Of a stretch of 15,585 nucleotides of DNA, positions 7,535-14,022 are shown piece after piece; within the stretch, counting starts at the first letter, position 1; the number at the start of each line of letters is the position of its first letter. A model generated the notes under the pieces. It had not been told where the DNA came from. It made no database searches and saw only the letters and a list, made by a program, of their open reading frames with translations. Made by a program: the position numbers and the translations under genes. Source of the DNA: Nitrososphaeraceae archaeon (lineage in GTDB: Archaea; Thermoproteota; Nitrososphaeria; Nitrososphaerales; Nitrososphaeraceae); the NCBI GenBank assembly GCA_025922715.1, contig JAICHH010000026.1, forward strand, positions 1 through 15,585, in the 5' to 3' direction.

Positions 7535-7658
7535 ATAATTCTACTACCCTTCGTTTTTCATTTTGATATCTTTACAATTTGTTATATTAGTTTACAAATT
7601 ATGTTTATCTTATCAATTAGTTTAATAAATTGAATCATGTTTTATGTTTTGATTTTAA

Positions 7659-8075
7659 TTGGAATTTGATGTAAAAATTGGTACTACAAAAGAGAGAGTT
7701 ATAACGACTAATTCAAATCAGACTACCAGTTTTTTATGGGAAGGAGAAAATGTGCTTTCTACTCCTTCAATGATTTCTGAAATGGAAGAAACATGTAGAC
7801 TACTCTTAAAGGATTTTGTTTTAAAAGAGAAGGAGTGGGATTCAGTTGGAACCATTGTTGATATTAAACATATTGCTACAACGCCAGTAGGTTCAACAAT
7901 TAGGTTGAAAGCAATAATAGAATCTGTTAATAATAGAAGAGTAATGTTTAATGTAGAGGCATTTGATGATATTGAAAAAATCGGGGAAGGAAAACATGAA
8001 CGGTTTATTATTAATGTAGCCAAGTTTAAATCCAAATTTGAGGAAAAAAAAAGGAAATTACATGTAAATGATTGA
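7659..8075 (+). CDS. FlK-like hotdog-fold acyl-CoA thioesterase
   Basis: The 138 residues match the family of the fluoroacetyl-CoA thioesterase FlK, single hotdog-fold proteins that hydrolyse small acyl-CoA thioesters. VLSTPSMISEMEETC (32-46), SVGTIVDIKHIATTPVGS (62-79), ESVNNRRVMFNVEAFDD (88-104) and KIGEGKHERFII (107-118) are in family order. T35, E43 and H71 sit at the places of the FlK triad (Thr42, Glu50, His76). Most such homologues are not fluoroacetate-specific; the real substrate is unknown. TTG at 7659 is the only plausible start because an in-frame TAA directly precedes it and the next Met is within the active-site helix. It is 69 bases upstream of the thermosome gene, which has its own promoter, so the neighbourhood gives little functional hint. 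Confidence 0.85.
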   Translation: MEFDVKIGTTKERVITTNSNQTTSFLWEGENVLSTPSMISEMEETCRLLLKDFVLKEKEWDSVGTIVDIKHIATTPVGSTIRLKAIIESVNNRRVMFNVEAFDDIEKIGEGKHERFIINVAKFKSKFEEKKRKLHVND

Positions 8076-8100
8076 TATTAAGTATATAATCGTGTAAAAC

Positions 8101-8110
8101 TATAAAAATA
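8101..8110 (+). promoter_or_regulatory. TATA box of the thermosome gene
   Basis: TATAAAAATA is the best TATA-box match noticed in the window. Transcription would start about 25-28 bases on, near 8130-8135, leaving a leader of about 15-20 bases that holds a Shine-Dalgarno. A strong promoter is expected for an abundant chaperonin. Confidence 0.55.
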
Positions 8111-8138
8111 GGATTATTTGAAATGTGTTTATTATATT

Positions 8139-8144
8139 AGGTGA
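8139..8144 (+). promoter_or_regulatory. Shine-Dalgarno AGGTGA of the thermosome
   Basis: AGGTGA is a perfect complement of the UCACCU in the 16S rRNA 3' end. It abuts the ATG at 8145 but sits six bases before the ATG at 8151, so the second Met is the better start. Confidence 0.55.
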
Positions 8145-8150
8145 ATGAAT

Positions 8151-9860
8151 ATGAGTATGGGCCAAATTCAAACAAGCGCTGGCGGAATGCCGGTCGTAAT
8201 TTTAAGAGAAGGAACACGTGAAAATAAAGGAAGAGAGGCACAAAAAAATAATCTTACTGCTGCTAAATTGGTTGCTGAAGTCGTGAAATCTAGTCTAGGT
8301 CCACGAGGGATGGATAAAATGTTAGTTGATTCTCTAGGAGATGTTACCATCACAAATGATGGAGCTACTATCCTAAAAGAAATAGATGTCCAACATCCAG
8401 CAGCAAAAATGGTCGTAGAAGTAGCCAAATCAGTAGATAATGAGGTCGGCGATGGTACCACATCTTCAGTCATTTTTACTGGTTCATTATTAGAAAAAGC
8501 AGAAGAACTGATTGACAAAAACGTTCATCCATCAGTTATTGTTGATGGTTATACTGCTGCTTCCATTGAAGCTCTTCAAATATTAGATAAAATTGCTATT
8601 AAAGTAAAAACTGATGATAGGGATCTTTTAGCAAAAATTGCGCATACTAGTATGTATTCAAAGTTAGTTTCAGAAGATAGTCCTGTCTTAAGTAAAATAG
8701 TAGTAGACGCTACACAAATGATAGCTGAATTGAATGAAAAAACAAAAACTCTAAAAGTAGATCTTGATAATATCAAAGTAGAAAAAAAAGCAGGAGGTTC
8801 TATGCAGGATACTTCTCTTATTAAAGGTATAGTTCTTGATAAAGAAGTTGTTCATAGTGGGATGCCTAAAAGAATTGAAAAAGCGAAAATAGCATTGATC
8901 AATTCTCCATTAGAAATAGAAAAAACTGAAATGAGTGCAGAAATACGTATTAGTGATCCTCAGCAAATGCAAATGTTCCTTGAAGAGGAAAATAATATGC
9001 TAAGAGCAATGACAGAAAAAGTTAAAAGTTCAGGAGCGAATGTCTTACTATGTCAAAAAGGCATAGATGATCTAGCACAACACTACCTTTCTAAAGATGG
9101 TATACTTGCAGTTAGACGTGTTAAAGAAAGTGATATGCTAAAATTAACTAAAGCTACAGGCGCAAGACTTGTAAATAATATTGATGATCTTTCTTCAAAA
9201 GACCTTGGTTCAGCTGACCTAGTTGAAGAACGAAAAGTTGAAACCGATAAATGGGTTTTCATAGAAGGATGTAAAAATCCAAAGGCAGTAACCATTCTAG
9301 TTAGAGGTGGATCTCAAAGAGTGGTAGATGAAGCCGACCGTTCTCTTCATGATGCACTGATGGTTATGAAAGATGTTTTGGAAAAACCATTTATAGTAGC
9401 AGGTGGAGGAGCACCAGAAGCTTACATTGCTACACATATACGAAATTGGTCTAGCAGTTTAGAAGGTAGAGAACAATTAGCTGTAATTAAATTTGCAGAG
9501 GCATTAGAAACCATTCCAATATCTCTTGCTACTAATGCTGGTATGGATCCAATCGATACAATGGCAGAGTTAAGAGCGAAACAAAACAAAGGAATGAAAT
9601 GGACTGGTGTTAATGTTAGGAGTACAACTGTCGCAGATATGTTTAAACAAAATATATTAGAGCCTGTAGTAATTAAAGAACAAATAATCAAGTCTGCTAC
9701 TGAAGCAGCTTGTATGCTTTTACGAATTGATGATGTTATTGCATCAAGTAAATCAAAAGCTCCCCCAGGAGGCGGCATGCCCGGCGGAATGGGTGGAATG
9801 GGCGGCATGCCCGGCGGAATGGGTGGAATGGGCGGCATGCCCGGAATGGATATGGATTAA
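8151..9860 (+). CDS. Thermosome (group II chaperonin) subunit
   Basis: This is a subunit of the two-ring archaeal chaperonin that folds proteins with ATP and a built-in lid in the cytosol. The whole CCT/thermosome plan is visible: VVKSSLGPRGMDKMLVD (equatorial, residues about 45-61), TITNDGATIL, the ATPase motif VGDGTTSSVIF (about 99-109), the apical and intermediate region, VAGGGAPEAYIATHIR (about 423-438), and NAGMDPIDTM (about 463-472). The C-terminal tail is rich in Gly and Met with PGGM repeats, ending GMDMD, like other thaumarchaeal thermosomes. About 569 residues, normal for the family. ATG 8145 would add two residues; I chose 8151 because of the spacing from AGGTGA. A T-rich tract follows the stop. 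It is monocistronic by the look of promoter and terminator. Confidence 0.97.
   Translation: MSMGQIQTSAGGMPVVILREGTRENKGREAQKNNLTAAKLVAEVVKSSLGPRGMDKMLVDSLGDVTITNDGATILKEIDVQHPAAKMVVEVAKSVDNEVGDGTTSSVIFTGSLLEKAEELIDKNVHPSVIVDGYTAASIEALQILDKIAIKVKTDDRDLLAKIAHTSMYSKLVSEDSPVLSKIVVDATQMIAELNEKTKTLKVDLDNIKVEKKAGGSMQDTSLIKGIVLDKEVVHSGMPKRIEKAKIALINSPLEIEKTEMSAEIRISDPQQMQMFLEEENNMLRAMTEKVKSSGANVLLCQKGIDDLAQHYLSKDGILAVRRVKESDMLKLTKATGARLVNNIDDLSSKDLGSADLVEERKVETDKWVFIEGCKNPKAVTILVRGGSQRVVDEADRSLHDALMVMKDVLEKPFIVAGGGAPEAYIATHIRNWSSSLEGREQLAVIKFAEALETIPISLATNAGMDPIDTMAELRAKQNKGMKWTGVNVRSTTVADMFKQNILEPVVIKEQIIKSATEAACMLLRIDDVIASSKSKAPPGGGMPGGMGGMGGMPGGMGGMGGMPGMDMD
9771..9850 (+). repeat. 30-bp perfect tandem repeat in the thermosome tail
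   Basis: Bases 9771-9800 and 9801-9830 are identical 30-mers (beginning GGCGGCATGCCCGG), and a third partial copy starts at 9831. Each unit encodes ten residues of the Gly/Met tail (GGMPGGMGGM). The unit is about 70% G+C in otherwise AT-rich DNA, and the absence of synonymous drift between copies points to recent duplication by slippage or recombination. Confidence 0.9.
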
Positions 9861-9885
9861 TTTTTCCTCCATCTTTTTCTTTTTT
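9861..9885 (+). terminator. T-rich terminator after the thermosome
   Basis: Immediately after the TAA the plus strand reads TTTTTCCTCC then ATCTTTTTCTTTTTT. Archaeal RNA polymerase stops at oligo-T tracts such as these, and three T-runs in 25 bases fit the end of a highly expressed gene. Confidence 0.6.
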
Positions 9886-9968
9886 ATAATAGATGAGTAT
9901 TGGTTAACTACAATAATACGGAAGAAAAATAACGAGAATTTTATCGAATATTAAATAACACAGCGTTA

Positions 9969-9988
9969 TTTTTAGTAGTTACTAAAAA
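9969..9988. terminator. Inverted repeat between convergent genes
   Basis: TTTTTAGTA and TACTAAAAA form a perfect nine-base inverted repeat separated by GT (in practice an eight-base stem with an AGTT loop). It lies between the thermosome and the minus-strand HPr-kinase-like gene, 17 bases past the latter's stop. T-runs appear at the end of the stem on both strands, so it could end transcription from both sides. The stem is mostly A-T. Confidence 0.4.
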
Positions 9989-10005
9989 GATTAGTGAATT
10001 TGTAA

Positions 10006-11121
10006 TTATGTAGAGAATTTATCGAGTATCATTTCAGACCATTTTCTTCCGCTACTTGTTAGGATATAACAATCAATACTAGATAGTAATTTCTCCATCA
10101 TTTTTTTCTCGGCATCTAAAAGATCATATGCTGTTTTGGTCTCAATTCGTATATATTTTATTAAATCACTATAGGGTGGAAATAGAAATGCGTCGTCACT
10201 ATTTTCTATCGCTCTTTTTAAGGCATCCTCTACAGAAATCTTTTCCATTTTTTCTATTTTTTCTCCGTCACTACCTTTTTCCAAGAAGAAAAGAGAATTG
10301 ATTGGTATCTCATTTTTAATTTTCGCATCTTTTATAATGTCGCTAATATGGTATTTAGGGGGTTTTATCCTTGACTGTCCAATTGTATTAATCGTAAAGA
10401 TTGGTACATTATGATCGGCCAATTTATGCATCAGACTCCTTCCAGTTTTTGAGTGAACCAAACTTCTAATTCTCATTCCTTTTTTATCATTTGTATCATT
10501 ATCATCATTACGAGATGATGATTGTGCTTCAACTGCTGTTCTATAGGTATGGGCACTAATTGTCATTGATTTTGGAAAGCATACTGCATTGTTTGGTAGT
10601 TTGATTATAGTCATATCATCAGATAAAAAATAATATCCATGTTTAACACATTTTATTACAGTTGTTGTCTTGCCAGTATCTGGAGGCGCTGAAAGGAAAA
10701 ACCCTTGACCATTTGGAGAGCACATGCATGCAGAATGTAAAAGAATGTATTCTTTAGAAAGAAAGAGAAATCTGAGAATAGGCTCTATTAAATTCACATA
10801 TGTAACATGTTTGGATCTTGATATTAATTCATTAATTGATATTTCTATTTTGCTTCCATTAAATTTTATTTGGAATTGAGCTCCTGAAGAACCAAAATGT
10901 TCTGTATATTTGATAGTATATGGTGAATCTCCAGATTCAAAGTTATCGGTCATTAGTTTCCTAGTAGCTCTAAATTTAGACATATCAGGATCTTTAGAAA
11001 AAGATCTTATCGTTAGCGTGATATCAGGATCACCAAAATCTTTTGACGAAAAATATTCTAACTCTTGTAAATTTATCTCAGATTTAATCTTAATGATATT
11101 ATGAATGTTATAGTAATACAA
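10006..11121 (-). CDS. HPr-kinase-like (HprK-related) P-loop protein
   Basis: This 371-residue protein resembles the C-terminal kinase domain of HPr kinase/phosphorylase and its relatives, which share a fold with PEP carboxykinase. Visible are ILLHSAC (126-132), a P-loop FLSAPPDTGKTTTVIK (142-157, K151), and YFLSDDMTII (164-173) with the D168-D169 pair typical of the group. The first glycine of the classic P-loop is replaced (SAPPDTGKT). About 120 N-terminal residues and a Ser/Asn/Asp-rich loop near 196-210 show no known domain. No signal peptide or membrane span. No PTS proteins are nearby; instead it is divergent from two glycosyltransferases, as HprK-related proteins often are in bacterial polysaccharide loci, but the target is unknown. 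The start is TTG at 11121, the first start after an in-frame stop at 11142-11140; the next Met is residue 47. Confidence 0.68.
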   Translation of the reverse strand: MYYYNIHNIIKIKSEINLQELEYFSSKDFGDPDITLTIRSFSKDPDMSKFRATRKLMTDNFESGDSPYTIKYTEHFGSSGAQFQIKFNGSKIEISINELISRSKHVTYVNLIEPILRFLFLSKEYILLHSACMCSPNGQGFFLSAPPDTGKTTTVIKCVKHGYYFLSDDMTIIKLPNNAVCFPKSMTISAHTYRTAVEAQSSSRNDDNDTNDKKGMRIRSLVHSKTGRSLMHKLADHNVPIFTINTIGQSRIKPPKYHISDIIKDAKIKNEIPINSLFFLEKGSDGEKIEKMEKISVEDALKRAIENSDDAFLFPPYSDLIKYIRIETKTAYDLLDAEKKMMEKLLSSIDCYILTSSGRKWSEMILDKFST

Positions 11122-11425
11122 ATATACAAAATTACTACTTTAAAAGAGATTTAAACACTATTCCTTTATCTTATATAAGAATGTTCAATTATTATATATT
11201 TCCTTATTAGATATTTACTATGTGAGGAATTGATATGGATTCAGTATCATATGCTTATTATAACATTATATATGTGCATATTACGAATATTATGAATTTT
11301 GTTTTAACAGTAATTAAATACAGTAAAACAAATATAAGAAATTTATTACTAAAAAAAATATTAAAAAATGTTATAAATATAACTCACGATAATTTTAATA
11401 TGTAGATGTTTCCTATCAAATACAA
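11122..11425. other. AT-rich divergent intergenic region
   Basis: This is the shared upstream region of the HPr-kinase-like gene (left) and the glycosyltransferases (right). It has several TATA-like stretches, including TTTTAATATG (11393-11402) about 28 bases before the GTG at 11426. It also contains a 56-codon ATG frame (11235-11405) preceded by GAGG, made almost entirely of AT-rich codons (Ile, Asn, Tyr, Lys); I do not count it as a gene. No RNA gene recognised. Confidence 0.5.
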
Positions 11426-12220
11426 GTGCAAACAAATCATCACGAAATATTTGAAACAAAAAATATGTATACAATTTCAATAATTATCCCTACATATAAC
11501 GAAGCAGAAAATATTATAAGATTATTAGATAAAATCAAAGAAAATTTGACTTGTAATGTTTTTACAGAAATTATAATAGTAGATGATAATTCTCCAGATG
11601 GTACTAGTAATATTGTACAAAATTACATAGATTGTGATGTTGAATCTAAAAGAGGAATTATAAACTTTAAAGAAAAGCTATATTCAATTAAGATTATTAA
11701 TAGAAGAATCAAAAACGGTTTAATCCCAGCTATATTAGAAGGAGTCAAATCATCCCAAGGTGATTATGTACTCATTATGGATGCAGATTTTTCTCATCCA
11801 CCTGAAATGATACCAAAAATTATAGAGAAGTCTCTAGGCAATGCTAATTCGATAGTTATAGCTTCTCGTTATACAAAGAATGGATCTATAGTTGGATGGC
11901 CATTTAAAAGACGACTGATAAGTAAAGGGGCAGCTGTTATTGCGAAATTTGGCCTCAATGTAAATAATGTTACAGATCCCATGTCAGGATTTTTTGCTGT
12001 GCCTAGACCTATTATAGAAAATCTCAAAATCGATACAAAGGGTTATAAAATCTTGTTAGAAATACTTGTAAAATCAAAAGATATTCCAATATTTGAGGTA
12101 CCATATACTTTCATGGATAGAAAATCAGGTAAAAGCAAGATGGGATTTAGTGTTATTTTTGACTATATAGGTTCAGTGTGGCAGTTATATAGATATGGAC
12201 GAAATCACCAAAAGAAATAA
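11426..12220 (+). CDS. Dpm1-like polyprenyl-phosphate glycosyltransferase (GT2)
   Basis: It probably transfers mannose or another hexose from a nucleotide sugar to dolichyl/polyprenyl phosphate on the cytosolic face of the membrane. The 264 residues are a GT-A fold with SIIIPTYNEAENI (18-30), IVDDNSPDGT (51-60), the donor/metal motif IMDADFSHPPEMIP (117-130), ASRYTKNGSIVGWP (146-159), RRLISKGA (162-169) and DPMSGFFA; these are hallmarks of dolichol-phosphate mannose synthase. There is no C-terminal membrane domain, so it is the short, soluble or peripheral Dpm1 type. GTG 11426 agrees with a TATA-like element 28 bases upstream; ATG 11465 (Met14) agrees better with the usual family start just before the first beta strand, so the first 13 residues are doubtful. 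A GT39-type transferase follows 82 bases later and could use its product. Confidence 0.9.
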   Translation: MQTNHHEIFETKNMYTISIIIPTYNEAENIIRLLDKIKENLTCNVFTEIIIVDDNSPDGTSNIVQNYIDCDVESKRGIINFKEKLYSIKIINRRIKNGLIPAILEGVKSSQGDYVLIMDADFSHPPEMIPKIIEKSLGNANSIVIASRYTKNGSIVGWPFKRRLISKGAAVIAKFGLNVNNVTDPMSGFFAVPRPIIENLKIDTKGYKILLEILVKSKDIPIFEVPYTFMDRKSGKSKMGFSVIFDYIGSVWQLYRYGRNHQKK

Positions 12221-12302
12221 ATTTGTTGCTTCTTGCATTATGCATACAAAGATAATTATTAGAATCGAAAAAACCCGTCTAGTTAAATCTTTGTAATATA
12301 TA

Positions 12303-13850
12303 ATGGGGTGGTTAATTTTGACTCAAATGACTAAAAGTAGGGGCCTTAGAAATAAAAAAATACTTTTAATTTTCATACCTCTAATTTTAAGTTCTTTTAC
12401 AAGTCTATGGAATATAACAGGTTTTCCTAGCCTACATGTGGATGAGGGTCATTATATGCGTAAAGCTATGTCTACACTGGAAGGAGAAGGTCTTCAACCA
12501 CAGGATAGATATTTTGCTCCATATTTTGGACAAATATTATTGGCTGGTATTCTAGGAATGATTGGCTATCCTGATATTTTAAATCCATCTCCAGATGTCG
12601 ATTCAGTAGAATCGCTTTATTTTATTCCAAGACTCATTATGGGTTTATTTACTGTATTAGATACATTGCTAATATACAAAATTACAGAAAAAAGATATGG
12701 CCTGAAAGTGGCACTGTTAGCATCCATTCTTTTTGCAGTCATACCATACGGATGGTTATTAAGAAGAATATTTTTAGAGTCTATACAACTTCCTCTGCTA
12801 CTGACTTCTATACTATTAGCCCTTTATATAAAAAGTAACTCAGATCAAGAACAAAATAATAAGCTAGGACTACGAAATATATCTTTAATTTTATTATCTG
12901 GTATATTTCTTGGTCTAGCGATATTTACAAAGATTCCAATTTTTGTTATGATGCCTTTAGTTGGGTATATTGTAATGACTACTAGTGGTAACAATAAATT
13001 AAAAAGTATTGGACTTTGGCTTTTACCAGTTATTTTAATACCTATGGTATGGCCTGCGCACGCTTATTCTATCGGGGATTTTGACACCTGGATAGAAGAT
13101 GTATTACATCAAACTCAAAGAGAGAGTAAACCTCTAATTAATTCTCTGGCTACTTTCCTTCAAAATGATCCCATAACATTTCCATTAGGCATGGCCGGGA
13201 TTCTTTATGCTGCAATCAGAAGAGATGTCTTCATATTGTTATTTAGTATACCGTTTCTTTTGTTCTTATATTGGATTGACTTTGTATCTTCATTTCACGT
13301 AGTTCCTTTATTTCCAGTTTTTTCTATTGCTGGAGCACGGTTAATTGTAGATTTATCAAACCTAATACCTATCTCTAAAATTAGAAATACTATTCCATAT
13401 GCCGTGATATCAGTTATTGCTATTGTTGGATTAATTTCGACTTTTTCATTAATTACAATTGATTCTAATTCTGTAATAATTAAAGCACATGCTATATTGA
13501 TACAACATTTACAACAAAGAAATGATACTGTGACTATGATAGGAAATCCTCTTTACATATGGATGCCTAGACATGTTTTTGATCTTTCTTATCAAGATAG
13601 AAGTTACTATTCTACAAAACCTTTAGATACTCCATATTTCATAGTAATCGATGATTCAGGTTATAAAAAGATAATCAAAGAAGAGAGCAAGAGAGGTACT
13701 TTCCATAAAAACTTATTCAATCAGACTCATCTAGTAGAAACTATTAAACCAGATAATCCTTTACCAAAATACAAAACTAATATTTATCCATATACAAATT
13801 TGAAACAATCTCCTATATTGAAACAACTTGACATAAGAGCAAACTACTAA
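12303..13850 (+). CDS. GT39/PMT (ArnT)-like membrane glycosyltransferase
   Basis: This 515-residue protein has about ten hydrophobic spans (for example near 20-37, 72-90, 107-125, 135-150, 158-174, 190-227 and 235-255) and an acidic pair after the first one in FPSLHVDEGHYMRKA (D47, E48). That is the layout of PMT/ArnT-type transferases, which take a sugar from a polyprenyl-phosphate donor on the outer face of the membrane and attach it to protein or lipid. The C-terminal 140 or so residues are largely soluble and would face outside. Directly after a Dpm1-like synthase, it is a plausible user of that donor; acceptor unknown. The start is uncertain: ATG 12303 overlaps a TATA-like TAATATATAAT (12292-12302), whereas ATG 12327 (Met9, MTKSRGLRNKK) lies about 29 bases past it and gives a classic basic head before the first span. 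Confidence 0.8.
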   Translation: MGWLILTQMTKSRGLRNKKILLIFIPLILSSFTSLWNITGFPSLHVDEGHYMRKAMSTLEGEGLQPQDRYFAPYFGQILLAGILGMIGYPDILNPSPDVDSVESLYFIPRLIMGLFTVLDTLLIYKITEKRYGLKVALLASILFAVIPYGWLLRRIFLESIQLPLLLTSILLALYIKSNSDQEQNNKLGLRNISLILLSGIFLGLAIFTKIPIFVMMPLVGYIVMTTSGNNKLKSIGLWLLPVILIPMVWPAHAYSIGDFDTWIEDVLHQTQRESKPLINSLATFLQNDPITFPLGMAGILYAAIRRDVFILLFSIPFLLFLYWIDFVSSFHVVPLFPVFSIAGARLIVDLSNLIPISKIRNTIPYAVISVIAIVGLISTFSLITIDSNSVIIKAHAILIQHLQQRNDTVTMIGNPLYIWMPRHVFDLSYQDRSYYSTKPLDTPYFIVIDDSGYKKIIKEESKRGTFHKNLFNQTHLVETIKPDNPLPKYKTNIYPYTNLKQSPILKQLDIRANY

Positions 13851-14022
13851 GCTATCAAAATAATATATATTTGTCCATTGTTAGAAATATAAAGATAAAT
13901 TAAAAGAGGCGAGATAAATAAAAAGTATTACTTTTAGTGTTTGATAATAATTAATCGATAGTTTCTTTAATAATTTTTTATTGGTATAGATTCAAATATG
14001 ATGTATTCCAATGACTTAATGC

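Noticed and set aside
7718..8576. Minus-strand frames at 7718-8035 and 8168-8518
   Set aside because: Shadows of the FlK-like gene and the thermosome, both strongly supported on the plus strand.
9422..9838. Minus-strand frame with a Pro/Ile/Met-rich repeat head
   Set aside because: It is the antisense reading of the thermosome Gly/Met repeat; the repeat is explained by the sense gene.
9727..9954. Plus-strand frame with a Cys-Pro-Ala-Glu-Trp repeat at the thermosome end
   Set aside because: Out-of-frame reading of the same 30-bp repeats, running into AT-rich noncoding DNA.
10910..11104. 64-codon plus-strand frame inside the HPr-kinase-like gene
   Set aside because: Antisense to the start of the longer gene, with no start signal or recognisable features.
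11235..11405. 56-codon ATG frame preceded by GAGG, ending 20 bases before the glycosyltransferase start
   Set aside because: Composition (mainly Ile, Asn, Tyr, Lys) is what random AT-rich DNA yields and no domain or clean membrane span is seen; conservation in relatives could revive it.
12234..12244. Small palindrome TGCATTATGCA between the two glycosyltransferase genes
   Set aside because: Five-base arms with a one-base centre are expected by chance and no T-run follows.
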